The notes under the pieces: generated by a model | Told to the model about the DNA's origin: nothing | Database searches by the model: none | What the model saw: the letters and a program-made list of their open reading frames with translations, nothing else | Shown: positions 50,699-59,490 of the stretch, in pieces | Layout of the letters: each line of letters starts with the position of its first letter | How positions within the stretch are numbered: position 1 is the stretch's first letter | Position numbers and translations under genes: made by a program | Source: Pontibacter ramchanderi | Lineage (GTDB): Bacteria; Bacteroidota; Bacteroidia; Cytophagales; Hymenobacteraceae | Direction of reading: 5' to 3' | Length of the DNA: 64,000 nucleotides | Assembly (NCBI RefSeq): GCF_002846395.1 | Contig: NZ_PJMU01000001.1 | Coordinates: forward strand, 1,240,001-1,304,000

Positions 50699-51934
50699 AT
50701 GAAACCAAAAGTATTTTACGATAAATCCACCAAGCGTCTCAAGAAAATACTCGGGCGCGTCATCCCCCATAACACCCGCCTCAGGCCAATTGGCGTTTGC
50801 CAGGTCGATGCGAAAAACGGCAGCGAACAAGCCGGTTCTGAGATTAAGGTGCACCCTATTTACCCTAACCTGACCACACCGCTCGAAATAACCGAGGACC
50901 TTTACAAGGCCTGCTCCGACTACTGGAAACCCATGCGCAGCGTCAACACCGACTATGTGGTGGTAGAGGCTCCAAACGGACGCATCTACACCGATAACGA
51001 AAGCAGTGTGGCCATTGTATCGCAGCAGAACCGCATCATCGAGAATGTGTCGCTTAGTCTGATCAACGGGAAAGCCGGCAGTGCTGACAAGAACAACATC
51101 TTTCACCAAAGCTATTTCCAGGCGCCGACCCGCTTTCAGGGCACGGTGTTCAGCATGATTACGGGTGGTGCGGGCCTCAATAACATCGGGCATTGGTTCC
51201 TGGATGTGCTGCCGCGCCTGCACCTGCTCCGCGAGAGCGGCCTGTACGACGAGGTGGACTGGTTCCTGGTACCCGACACCCGTTACAGTTACCAAACAGA
51301 AACCCTGGAGCTGCTGGGTATACCTGCCGAGAAGATCATCACCTCCGTTGAGTACCACCACCTGACGGCCGACCGCGTGATTGCCTCCACGGCGCCGCGT
51401 GGCAACCATACTCTGGTACCCCGCTGGCTGGGCCAGTTCATCCGCAACTCCTTCCTGCCGCTGGTGCAGCACGAAGTCCTGCCGGATTCGGAGCGGGTGC
51501 CCTACCTGTACATCAGCCGCAGCGACTCGGCTATACGCAACGTGCTGAACGAAAAGGAACTGCTGGAAGCCCTGGAGCCGTATAAATTCAAGTCGATCGT
51601 ATCGAGCAAATACAGCATACTGGAAAAGATCCGGATGTTTTCGCAGGCAAAGGTGGTCGTATCAGCTACCGGTGCCGGCCTGATCAGCATGTTCTTCTGC
51701 AAGCCAGGCACCATGATCATCGAGATCTTCCACGAAGGCTTCGTGATAGAGCCGTTCTATGACATCGCCACTAAAATAGACCTGGACTACGACTACATCA
51801 TCTGCAAAGGCGACAAACCGGTACATAGCGCCGATGAGGGCCAACACCAGCATTTGCTCGTGGAAACGGATAAAGTCGTCCATATTCTGGAGAAAATGCG
51901 CAAGAGTGCAGGAAAAGAGTACAGCTTGACCTAA
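50699..51934 (+). CDS. Glycosyltransferase family 61 (DUF563)
   Basis: About 411 aa from ATG 50699 (MKPKVFYDKSTK); a TTG at 50645, 7 bp after the AlgJ-like stop, would add 18 residues and cannot be excluded. GT61 markers are NNIGHWFLDVLPRLHLL, PYLYISRSDSAIRNVLNEKELLEAL and the C-terminal VVSATGAGLISMFFCKPGTMIIEIF. GT61 enzymes add xylosyl, arabinosyl or other sugars. It follows the O-acetylation cassette and closes the plus-strand arm of the surface-glycan locus at a strong bidirectional terminator. Confidence 0.82.
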   Translation: MKPKVFYDKSTKRLKKILGRVIPHNTRLRPIGVCQVDAKNGSEQAGSEIKVHPIYPNLTTPLEITEDLYKACSDYWKPMRSVNTDYVVVEAPNGRIYTDNESSVAIVSQQNRIIENVSLSLINGKAGSADKNNIFHQSYFQAPTRFQGTVFSMITGGAGLNNIGHWFLDVLPRLHLLRESGLYDEVDWFLVPDTRYSYQTETLELLGIPAEKIITSVEYHHLTADRVIASTAPRGNHTLVPRWLGQFIRNSFLPLVQHEVLPDSERVPYLYISRSDSAIRNVLNEKELLEALEPYKFKSIVSSKYSILEKIRMFSQAKVVVSATGAGLISMFFCKPGTMIIEIFHEGFVIEPFYDIATKIDLDYDYIICKGDKPVHSADEGQHQHLLVETDKVVHILEKMRKSAGKEYSLT

Positions 51935-51979
51935 GCCAAGAATTAATTCAGGGGGATTACAACATACATTTCCATAAAC

Positions 51980-52016
51980 AAAAAGGCCTTTATGTTTTCG
52001 ACATAAAGGCCTTTTT
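51980..52016. terminator. Bidirectional rho-independent terminator
   Basis: AAAAAGGCCTTTATGT (51980-51995) and ACATAAAGGCCTTTTT (52001-52016), a perfect 16-bp stem with loop TTTCG, with U-runs on both strands. It separates convergent GT61 and lhgO genes. Confidence 0.92.
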
Positions 52017-52034
52017 GCTGTGTTTATACCTATT

Positions 52035-53258
52035 CTAAACCGCTGCGGCTTTTTCGCCCAACAGTTCATTTACAATATGATTGCCGATGGCAAGCGATGA
52101 AGTAGCGGCCGGCGAAGGTGCATTGCGCACATGGACGATGTTGGCGCTTTTCAGGATATTGAAATCATCGATTAGCTTTCCGTTTCTGTCGCAGGCTTGT
52201 GCCCTTACCCCAGCTCCGCCTGGCACCAGGTCGCTTTCCTGTACTTCTGGTATCAATTTCTGCAGCGCTCTTGTAAAAGCAGCCTTGGACAAGGACCTAT
52301 ACATTTCGCCCATACCTGTCTGGCCATATTTGGCCACGATCTTCCAGAAACCAGGCCAGCTCAGTGTGTCCTTTGTATCCTCCAGACTGAAGTCCTGAAA
52401 TTTATACCCTTCCCGCTTGAAGGCCAGCACGGCGTTTGGTCCAGCCTCCACACCACCGCGTATCATGCGGGTGAAGTGCACTCCCAGGAACGGGAAGCTC
52501 GGATCAGGCACCGGATAGATCAGGGTTTTCACTAAGTGCTCCTTTTCTTTGCTCAGCTTGTAGTACTCTCCACGGAAAGGGATGATGCGCAGGTCATTTT
52601 CTTTCTCCGTCATGCTGGCCACCCTGTCTGAGAATAGACCGGCACAGCTCACCATGTTATCCGCCTCGTAGACGCCCTTGTCAGTTTCTACCTGCACTGT
52701 GCCTTTATTAGAAACAATATTGACCACCTTCTCCCCGAACACAGCCTCACCGCCATAGGTGTGCTGGTATAGCTCTAGCAGCTTTTCCGCCATCTTCGGG
52801 TAGTCGATAATGCCGGTCTGCGGCACGTGGATCCCCTTGATACCGGTGCAGTGCGGCTCAATCTCCTGAATTTCCTGCAGTGAGTTCAGTTCCCGCAGGT
52901 TCTGCAAGCCATTGCGAATGCCCCTGTCGTGAATCTCCTTGAGCTTGGTGACTTCTGCTGGCGTGGTGGCCACGATGATCTTTCCGCACAGCTCATAAGG
53001 TATACCGTGCTCGTCGGCAAACTCGATCAGGGAATTATACCCGGCGATGCAGTTCTTGGCCTTTAGGCTGCCCGGGGCGTAGTAAATGCCGCTGTGCATA
53101 ACCCCGCTATTGTTACCGGATTGGTGTTTGGCTACTGTCTTCTCTTTCTCGATCAGGAGTACTTTGCTATCGGGATTTTTACGTTTCAGGTGATAAACCA
53201 CGGAAAGACCAACCAGGCCCGCTCCAATCACAATGGTATCGTATTTTTTAACTGACAT
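52035..53258 (-). CDS. lhgO: L-2-hydroxyglutarate oxidase
   Basis: From ATG 53258 (MSVKKYDT) 407 aa, the usual length of LhgO. FAD-binding N-terminus TIVIGAGLVGLSVVYHL with following acidic VLLIEKE; HQSGNNSGVMHSGIYYAPGSLKAKNC is the LhgO hallmark (histidine and GxxHSGIYY), and the C-terminal GGAGVRAQACDRNGKLIDDF with NAPSPAATSSLAIG completes it. It oxidises L-2-hydroxyglutarate to 2-oxoglutarate, passing electrons to quinone. It is metabolically unrelated to its glycan neighbours; the longer frame to 53324 includes upstream non-coding sequence. Confidence 0.88.
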   Translation of the reverse strand: MSVKKYDTIVIGAGLVGLSVVYHLKRKNPDSKVLLIEKEKTVAKHQSGNNSGVMHSGIYYAPGSLKAKNCIAGYNSLIEFADEHGIPYELCGKIIVATTPAEVTKLKEIHDRGIRNGLQNLRELNSLQEIQEIEPHCTGIKGIHVPQTGIIDYPKMAEKLLELYQHTYGGEAVFGEKVVNIVSNKGTVQVETDKGVYEADNMVSCAGLFSDRVASMTEKENDLRIIPFRGEYYKLSKEKEHLVKTLIYPVPDPSFPFLGVHFTRMIRGGVEAGPNAVLAFKREGYKFQDFSLEDTKDTLSWPGFWKIVAKYGQTGMGEMYRSLSKAAFTRALQKLIPEVQESDLVPGGAGVRAQACDRNGKLIDDFNILKSANIVHVRNAPSPAATSSLAIGNHIVNELLGEKAAAV

Positions 53259-53477
53259 GCTGTCTGAGACTTTTTGAATTGTTCTGAAATTGACTTTTGC
53301 TTGATCCTGTACGCAGTATCGCACACGATTCGCTTCCGAAATTTGTACTCTTATACGGTCAAAAACATATAGCGTCTAACACATATAGAGATATTTAAAA
53401 TAAAAAATTATAACCCGTCTTATTGCGGTAATTTTGTGACAACCAATGGCCTACCTATTCCAGCGGGTATATAACGC

Positions 53478-54686
53478 CTACTGTAGCTGTGCTACTTCTT
53501 TCTCAGGTATAGGCATCTTTTTGGCCGCTATAGCCTCCTGGTAAATGGCAACCAACTGGTGATAGTTAACTTCGGGCGTATACCTGTCCTCGTAGGTTTG
53601 GCGGGCGGCCCTACCTAAGTCCGCTGCCAGTTGTGGCTCGGTTAGCAATTTTTGCACTTTTTCGGCAAGCTCTGCGGCATTGCCGGGCGTATAGTGTAGG
53701 CCGTTTATCCCATGTTCCACCAGCTGCTCCGCTCCCCCTATTTTAGCAGCAACAACAGGTGTACCGGTTGAGAATGCCTCGATAATGGTCATGCCGAAAG
53801 TCTCCAGCCACTCCGATGAAAAAATTAGACCCTTGGCTGATTTAATAAGCTCCAGCGCATCATCCCGCTTTAGATAACCCAGGTACTCCAGCGTCGGATT
53901 TTGGGCGGCATGTGCCTCTACCAACGCACGTAATGGGCCGTCCCCCACGATTTTCAGCGGGAAAGGCTGCTCTGCATGTGCCCTCAACAAGGTCTCTATG
54001 CCTTTCTCTGGTGTCAGACGGCCAACATAGAGCATGTACTCTTCCCGCTGATTGGTGCCTATACCTAAGTCTTCCGTAAAATTCGGTTTTACGGCAAGCT
54101 GCTCTGGCCGAAGCTTAAGAGAAGAATCTTTAAATAGCCGCGCTGCGCCGGGAGTGAGCGCGATGAATTTATCGACTTTCCGCTCCCAGGTTCTCAATAC
54201 TTTGTGTATGCCTGTGGTGAGCACCACCGAAGCCGTTTGCACAGCAGAGTCGCGGTATACCTTGTCCCGGATGGCTCCCAGCGGAAAAGTCTTGTGCAGG
54301 TTTTCGGTCTGTATTTTGCCCTTGTAGTAAAGCAGGGCACTGGGGCAAACCAACCGGTAGTTGTGCAGCGTCATCACGACAGGTATACGCAACCTGTGCG
54401 CCACGTAAAACACCGCCGGCGACAGCAAAGGAAAGAAGTTGTGCACATGAATCACATCTGGCCCGAAGGCCTTTATCCGCTGCTCCACAATTTTTGCACT
54501 GCCCGCATTATACACAACACCAACCGCTGCTTTCAGTTTTTCCGGCAAGCTGTTTACTTCTTTGTTTGAAAAAGTGAGCTTCTCTACCTGATGACCATAT
54601 TGCTCCAGCAAGGCTGCTTCGGCATGAAACACGGTATCTTCGCCGCCAGCCTGTTTGTAAAAATTATGAATGGTAAGTATGCGCAT
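53478..54686 (-). CDS. Glycosyltransferase family 4 (GT-B)
   Basis: A 402-aa GT-B enzyme. N-terminal HNFYKQAGGEDTVFHAEAALL and IHVHNFFPLLSPAVFYVA form the acceptor domain; the C-terminal half has LYVGRLTPEKGIETLLRAHA, KIVGDGPLRALVEAHA, YLGYLKRDDALELIKSAKGLIFSSEWLETFGMTIIEAF (E-x7-E motif) and GINGLHYTPGNAAELAEKV. It would transfer an activated hexose or deoxyhexose in the repeat unit. It is the last gene of the minus-strand sugar cluster, 12 bp downstream of the nucleotidyltransferase gene. Confidence 0.88.
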   Translation of the reverse strand: MRILTIHNFYKQAGGEDTVFHAEAALLEQYGHQVEKLTFSNKEVNSLPEKLKAAVGVVYNAGSAKIVEQRIKAFGPDVIHVHNFFPLLSPAVFYVAHRLRIPVVMTLHNYRLVCPSALLYYKGKIQTENLHKTFPLGAIRDKVYRDSAVQTASVVLTTGIHKVLRTWERKVDKFIALTPGAARLFKDSSLKLRPEQLAVKPNFTEDLGIGTNQREEYMLYVGRLTPEKGIETLLRAHAEQPFPLKIVGDGPLRALVEAHAAQNPTLEYLGYLKRDDALELIKSAKGLIFSSEWLETFGMTIIEAFSTGTPVVAAKIGGAEQLVEHGINGLHYTPGNAAELAEKVQKLLTEPQLAADLGRAARQTYEDRYTPEVNYHQLVAIYQEAIAAKKMPIPEKEVAQLQ

Positions 54687-54698
54687 GCACGGGATGTG

Positions 54699-55472
54699 TT
54701 AACTGTAGTTTCTGATAGCGGCCTGAAGGTCTTCGGGTGTACCTGTGTCCAGGCTGGTACCGCTGTCGAAGCATACGGATTGCACCTGCAGGCCGTTGTC
54801 AATGGCAGCCTGAATCACGGCTCCTACGCTCAATTCAAAGGCCTTATCTGGCTTATTTTTCCATGCCAGAACCTGTTGCAAGTGCTGGTGCATAAACTCT
54901 GTAAAAGCCGGTTTCCAACAGGCCAGCGCCCAGCCATACCTGAGCTTAGACTGTTTCGGTTTTGGATAAATGTGCTTTACCGCGCCGTCTTCTCCAAACT
55001 CCAGCATGTCCCATTTATGGGGCTGCTGCACCGGGAAAGCACCCAGTACCACGTCTGCCTGCGTGGCTTGCAGTTTCGCCAGCATGGTTTTCAGGGCGTC
55101 AGGCGGTGAAATCAAAATGTCAGGAAAGCCGAACACAACGGTTTTGTCCTTGGCAAAGGTATAGGCCTGGTCCAGCGAGAATGGCGGTCCATAGGGCTGG
55201 TTCATAATCAGGTAAGCCAGGTGCATGCACAGTTGGCTGCCGTCACCATAGTACTGCGGAATGTCCCATTTCCCTTTCCGGATCACCAGGTATACCTGTC
55301 GGGCACCGGCTTCCCGCATCAGTTCTAGCAGGTACTTCGACACTGGCTTGGGGTGCGGCTCTCCTGTCTCGGGATGGGGCTCAAAGCCGATGGGAAAAAG
55401 CTCCTTACTTCCGGGCAGAGGAGAAAGACGGGTCGCCTGCCCGGCGGCGGCTATCAGACCAATGGTTTCCAT
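54699..55472 (-). CDS. Sugar-phosphate nucleotidyltransferase-like protein
   Basis: A 257-aa GT-A-fold nucleotidyltransferase. The usual G-x-G-T-R-x3-P-x5-K signature is altered to AAGQATRLSPLPGSKEL; the glycine-rich start and the following lysine remain. FGFPDILISPPDAL supplies the metal-binding aspartate and DTGTPEDL is the usual C-terminal box. It probably activates a sugar phosphate with a nucleotide, or acts in the CDP-sugar pathway of the cluster. Changed signature residues leave the exact reaction open. Confidence 0.75.
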   Translation of the reverse strand: METIGLIAAAGQATRLSPLPGSKELFPIGFEPHPETGEPHPKPVSKYLLELMREAGARQVYLVIRKGKWDIPQYYGDGSQLCMHLAYLIMNQPYGPPFSLDQAYTFAKDKTVVFGFPDILISPPDALKTMLAKLQATQADVVLGAFPVQQPHKWDMLEFGEDGAVKHIYPKPKQSKLRYGWALACWKPAFTEFMHQHLQQVLAWKNKPDKAFELSVGAVIQAAIDNGLQVQSVCFDSGTSLDTGTPEDLQAAIRNYS

Positions 55473-55502
55473 ATGCGTTCAGGATAAGGTATAGCAACAA
55501 GG

Positions 55503-55542
55503 AAAATCCCGCCCAAATCATACCTGACCGGAGCGGGATTTT
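55503..55542 (-). terminator. Possible terminator after SAF-domain oxidoreductase
   Basis: AAAATCCCGC (55503-55512) and GCGGGATTTT (55533-55542) form a perfect 10-bp stem with a 20-base loop; on the minus strand it ends GGGATTTTCC. It is between two same-strand genes, so it may only partly stop transcription. Confidence 0.6.
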
Positions 55543-55576
55543 GCATGCTTTAATTTAAAAAGACTGTGACAGCCGC

Positions 55577-56923
55577 TTAAGCCAAAGCTTCTTTTTGTGG
55601 TTCTCGCCCTACAGCCGATTTCTCAGCCGAAGCAAAGTAGCGGCGCTGCTCTTCGCGCAGCTTGTCTACTAATCTACCTTCCGGCAGAATCACATCGTCA
55701 TACGTCAATACCTTGTCTTTCGGCACGTCATGCTTCAGCACACAGCCTTCTGCTACACCAAGTGGCAACAGGTTTTCGCGCTCCGTCACATCAGCATTCT
55801 CGCACAGTCCGTAGGTCATGTAGTGGCCGATACCGTCTACCACCTCACCTGCTTTCAGGTCGATTTTGGCTGTCGCGACAACCTCTACACATGGGCCGTA
55901 AGTTGGCGTAAGCGCTGCGTCGTTGAACAGGACGGCACGCGCCACTGTAGTTGGCACCTCGAAGTGGCACAGGTGATACGGTGTGTAGAACAGGTATAGC
56001 GGACCTTCGCCCAGCTTGTACAAGTTCAGGTAGTGCTGCTGAATCGGGTGGTCATGCGTGCCCAGCACGAATACGCCAGGACCTGGCTCAGCTCCTACCA
56101 CGTAGTCCACAATACCCGGACCTTCCAGTAGTTCTTCTAGTGGGTATAGGTTGTGCACGACATCCTTTAGTGGCGTACCTGACGCTACAGTTGGTCCGTG
56201 CATACCGCGTGTACCTACGCGCATGCCGGTTCCATTCGCCACAATGGCTTGCTCAAAAGAGATCTTGCTACCATCGGCAAAAGACGTTACCATGGCAGGA
56301 TTCTGGCCCCACTTCTCGGCAAAGCCTTTCTGCGTGGTTGGGTTGCGGTATGGGTCGTGCAGACCTTTGATGTTGCCGCACAGCACCGGCTTCACACCCA
56401 ATGTTTTCACGAAGCGGAACAGGTTCATCTCCACGCCCGGTTGGTCACCGTCGGCGTTTGTGAATACCACCCCTGCTTTGTCGGCGTATACCTTCAGGAT
56501 CGGGCCTACCGTGCCATCCACTTCCGCATTCATCATAATGATGTGCTTCTTGTTTTCGATGGCGCGCATGGCTACGTTCGTACCGAATTCCACGGCTCCC
56601 GTCACCTCAATGATGGCGTCTATACCTTCGGCTTCGCACAGCAGCATGGCATCGTCCGTAATGCTATACTTGCCGTTTCTGATGTTGTCTTCCAGCGATG
56701 AAAGGCTGCTCACTTCCTGTACGCCCACTATCCCGGCCTCAGTATAGGCACGCTTTGCTTTCTCGGTATCGCGGTTGGCAATGGCCACCAGCTCCATACC
56801 GGGCACATAATTGCAGATTTGAAGCGCAATGCCGCGACCCATAAAACCGGCGCCTACCATTGCTACTCTGATTGGCTTGTTCTCAGCCTGACGCTTGGCA
56901 AGCGCCGTGTCTACTAATATCAT
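55577..56923 (-). CDS. Gfo/Idh-like NAD(P)-dependent oxidoreductase with SAF domain
   Basis: A 448-aa protein. N-terminal Rossmann fold RVAMVGAGFMGRGIALQI, with IIEVTGAVEFG and a homoserine-dehydrogenase-like core; the C-terminal about 90 residues are a SAF domain (IDLKAGEVVDGIGHYMTYGL; LLPLGVAEGCVLKHDVPKDKVLTYDDV). SAF domains bind sugar acids or sialic-acid-like ligands. Such fusions are often found next to RfbF, an RmlC-like epimerase and an SDR, as here, but their reaction is not known to me. I infer a step in making the unusual nucleotide sugar. Confidence 0.75.
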   Translation of the reverse strand: MILVDTALAKRQAENKPIRVAMVGAGFMGRGIALQICNYVPGMELVAIANRDTEKAKRAYTEAGIVGVQEVSSLSSLEDNIRNGKYSITDDAMLLCEAEGIDAIIEVTGAVEFGTNVAMRAIENKKHIIMMNAEVDGTVGPILKVYADKAGVVFTNADGDQPGVEMNLFRFVKTLGVKPVLCGNIKGLHDPYRNPTTQKGFAEKWGQNPAMVTSFADGSKISFEQAIVANGTGMRVGTRGMHGPTVASGTPLKDVVHNLYPLEELLEGPGIVDYVVGAEPGPGVFVLGTHDHPIQQHYLNLYKLGEGPLYLFYTPYHLCHFEVPTTVARAVLFNDAALTPTYGPCVEVVATAKIDLKAGEVVDGIGHYMTYGLCENADVTERENLLPLGVAEGCVLKHDVPKDKVLTYDDVILPEGRLVDKLREEQRRYFASAEKSAVGREPQKEALA

Positions 56924-56967
56924 CTGAAATTGTAATTAAAGGGTTGAAGAAGCGAAAGCCGCCGGTA

Positions 56968-57534
56968 TTATACCAGCAGCTTTCCCTCAGTTGATGTCTC
57001 GAATTCGTTTTTGTAGTCCGGGTGCGCTCTGTCTTTCTCAGAGATGATCACCGGCTCAATCGGCCACTCGATGTTGAAGGCAGGGTCGTTCCAGCGAATG
57101 CCACGCTCAGCACCTGGGGTATAGAACTGCGTCACCTGGTAGGTAACATCGGTGTTGTCTTCCAGCGTAATGAAGCCGTGACCGAAGCGCTCCGGCACGA
57201 ACAACATGCGGTAGTTGTCAGCCGTCAGCTCCACGCCAATCCACTGCTTGTAAGTAGGCGACTCTGGGCGCAGGTCAATGATGACATCATAGATCGCACC
57301 GCGGGTGCAGCGCACCAACTTAGTTTCTTCGTAAGGCGACAGCTGGTAGTGCATACCGCGCAATGTGCCTTTAGTATGGTTATATGATACATTAGCCTGC
57401 ACTACGTTGGCATTCAGACCGTGTTCTTCCATTTCGCGCTGGCACCAGCTGCGGCCAAAAAAGCCACGCTCGTCTTCCAGTTTCTTAACATCAAGTATAA
57501 AGGCGCCTTTCAGCTTGGTTTCTGTAAAAATCAT
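56968..57534 (-). CDS. dTDP-4-dehydrorhamnose 3,5-epimerase family protein (RmlC-like)
   Basis: A 188-aa cupin enzyme of normal RmlC length. FFGRSWCQREMEEHGL, ANVSYNHTKGTLRGMHYQ with catalytic H62, KLVRCTRGAIYDVIIDLRPESPTY and the tyrosine Y138 in QFYTPGAERGIRWND match RmlC positions. It would epimerise C3 and C5 of a 4-keto-6-deoxy nucleotide sugar. No dTDP-glucose pathway (RmlA/B/D) is next to it; the neighbour RfbF points instead to a CDP-sugar substrate. Confidence 0.85.
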   Translation of the reverse strand: MIFTETKLKGAFILDVKKLEDERGFFGRSWCQREMEEHGLNANVVQANVSYNHTKGTLRGMHYQLSPYEETKLVRCTRGAIYDVIIDLRPESPTYKQWIGVELTADNYRMLFVPERFGHGFITLEDNTDVTYQVTQFYTPGAERGIRWNDPAFNIEWPIEPVIISEKDRAHPDYKNEFETSTEGKLLV

Positions 57535-57546
57535 GCGTTGTAGCTA

Positions 57547-58638
57547 TTATGCGGTTTCTAACTGAGTTTTCTGCTCCGAAGCTTTGGAGATGGTGTGCTG
57601 CCACTGCAGCTGTTGGTTGATGGCCTCCGACTCCTGCAGGCTGTTCAGCACCATCAGGCGCATGTACTGCGAGTTACGGAAGTTACCGTCTTTGAAGCGC
57701 ATTGCTTCCAAGCCGTCACGCAGCTCTTCAATCGACTGCTTCAAGGTATAAATTGGCTGGTGGTTTGGTGCCAGTGACTTGAACAGGTCGAAGTTCACGC
57801 GGTAAGAACGCTTGTCCGGAGCTGCCTCCAGGTTCACGCTCACTTCAGTACCCGAAATTACTTCGGCCACAGCCTGAGCCAGTTCTTTCACCTGGTAGTT
57901 CCACTCGTTGCTACCAGCATTCACCGCCAGGAATTCGCCGCCGTTGGAAGCTTCGCGGGTAATTGCCCAGTCAATCGCACGCGCCATGTCTTTCACGTGA
58001 ATCAGCGGACGCCAAGGGCTACCGTCGCTTAGGATCGTGATCTTGCCAGTGGCTACAGCTCCTGCTACGAAGTCATTCAGCACCAAATCCAGACGCAGAC
58101 GATCACTCATACCACAGGCCGTTGCAAAGCGCAGACAGGTAATCGTAAAGCCATCGCCAGCTAGCGGCTGCAGGTCTTTCTCAGAAGCCACCTTAGAGCG
58201 GGCATAAGCCGTCAGTGGGTTCAGTTCAGAGTCTTCTGTTTTGGCATGCTCAGAAGCCGCACCGTACATGCTGCAGCTCGAAGCAAACACATAGTTCTTC
58301 ACGCCGGCAGCTTTCGCCATTTCGGCAATGCGGATGCTCGAACGGAAGTTTACGTCCAGTGTTATTTCTTCGAATTTGTTACCCATCGGATCATTGGAGA
58401 TGGCTGCCAGGTGCACCACTGCGTCAACGCCTTCTAATACTTCAGCTGGCATCGTGCGCACGTCGCCGTACAGCTGCTGGTCCAGCTTTGCTTCAGGCAA
58501 AAAAGGTGCATTGGTTAAGCAAGAAGCGAAGTAGGCCATGTCATAGCCGATGATCGTTGCTTCAGGATATGTTGCGCGGAGTTGGCTGACAACGCCAGGG
58601 CCCACGTAGCCCATATTTCCAGTGATAAGGATTTTCAT
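57547..58638 (-). CDS. Extended SDR, NAD-dependent sugar epimerase/dehydratase
   Basis: A 363-aa extended SDR. GNMGYVGPG (7-15) is the NAD-binding GxxGxxG, D59 in YGDV the second nucleotide contact, and the catalytic pair is Y145-x3-K149 (YARSK) with SSCSMYG giving the serine. It belongs to the UDP-glucose 4-epimerase / dTDP-glucose 4,6-dehydratase superfamily. As no dedicated CDP-glucose 4,6-dehydratase is in the window, this protein could fill that step or act as a later reductase/epimerase. It is 48 bp downstream of rfbF and 12 bp before the RmlC-like gene. Confidence 0.82.
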   Translation of the reverse strand: MKILITGNMGYVGPGVVSQLRATYPEATIIGYDMAYFASCLTNAPFLPEAKLDQQLYGDVRTMPAEVLEGVDAVVHLAAISNDPMGNKFEEITLDVNFRSSIRIAEMAKAAGVKNYVFASSCSMYGAASEHAKTEDSELNPLTAYARSKVASEKDLQPLAGDGFTITCLRFATACGMSDRLRLDLVLNDFVAGAVATGKITILSDGSPWRPLIHVKDMARAIDWAITREASNGGEFLAVNAGSNEWNYQVKELAQAVAEVISGTEVSVNLEAAPDKRSYRVNFDLFKSLAPNHQPIYTLKQSIEELRDGLEAMRFKDGNFRNSQYMRLMVLNSLQESEAINQQLQWQHTISKASEQKTQLETA

Positions 58639-58686
58639 ATACTAGAACTTGTTTGAAATTATAGGTATAAGGAGAGTAAATGTGAA

Positions 58687-59490
58687 TTAGTTAACAGCTG
58701 TGGAAAGCATCTTCTGCCAAACATTCCAAGGAGCTTTGCCTTTCTGCCACAGCTCTTCGAGCACATGTTTGTCGCGCAGGGTATCCATTGGCTGCCAGAA
58801 ACCGGTGTGGCGATAGGCCGAGAGTTCACCTTCTGAAGCCAGCCGCTCCATTGGTTCGCGCTCCCAGGTAGTGTGGTCACCGTCTATATAATCAATTACT
58901 GAAGGCTCCAGAACAAAAAATCCCCCGTTGATCCATGGCATTTCGCCTCCTTCCGGCTTCTCCTGGAACTGGTGTATTCTGGTTGTTTGTGAGCCGAGTG
59001 TGAAGGCACCAAAACGGCCAGGCTGCTGAACTGCTGTCAGCGTGGCTTTGGTTCCCTGCTGTTTGTGGAACTGAATAACCTCTGTTATGTTCACATCGCT
59101 CACCCCGTCACCATAGGTCAGGCAGAAGGTATCGTTATCAATATAATCCTTCACACGCTTTAAGCGGCCACCAGTCAAAGTACCCTCGCCTGTGTCCACG
59201 AGCGTTACCTTCCAGTCTTCTGTGTTATTATTATGCACCTTCATGCTGTTGTTGCTCATATCGAAGGTCACATCAGCATTGTATAAGAAGTAATTGGCGA
59301 AATATTCTTTGATCATATGGCCCTTGTAGCCACAGCAGATCACAAAGTCATTGATACCGTGAGAAGAGTATATTTTCATGATGTGCCAAAGAATGGGCTT
59401 ACCCCCGATTTCTACCATCGGCTTAGGTCTAACGCCACTTTCTTCGCTTATACGGGTTCCGTAACCACCTGCAAGTATTACTGCTTTCAT
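58687..59490 (-). CDS. rfbF: Glucose-1-phosphate cytidylyltransferase
   Basis: A 267-aa enzyme with [44 protein letters not shown], the exact type of the RfbF family (257 aa in Salmonella), plus [24 protein letters not shown] and [11 protein letters not shown]. It makes CDP-glucose from glucose-1-phosphate and CTP, the first step to CDP-3,6-dideoxyhexoses and related sugars. It heads the cluster of SDR, RmlC-like, SAF-oxidoreductase, nucleotidyltransferase and GT4. A gene for CDP-glucose 4,6-dehydratase (RfbG) is not visible in the window. Confidence 0.92.
   Translation of the reverse strand: MKAVILAGGYGTRISEESGVRPKPMVEIGGKPILWHIMKIYSSHGINDFVICCGYKGHMIKEYFANYFLYNADVTFDMSNNSMKVHNNNTEDWKVTLVDTGEGTLTGGRLKRVKDYIDNDTFCLTYGDGVSDVNITEVIQFHKQQGTKATLTAVQQPGRFGAFTLGSQTTRIHQFQEKPEGGEMPWINGGFFVLEPSVIDYIDGDHTTWEREPMERLASEGELSAYRHTGFWQPMDTLRDKHVLEELWQKGKAPWNVWQKMLSTAVN

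Noticed and set aside
50351-51472. 373-codon minus-strand frame opposite the GT61 and AlgJ-like genes
   Set aside because: Crosses the junction of two well-supported plus-strand genes and has no recognisable domain.
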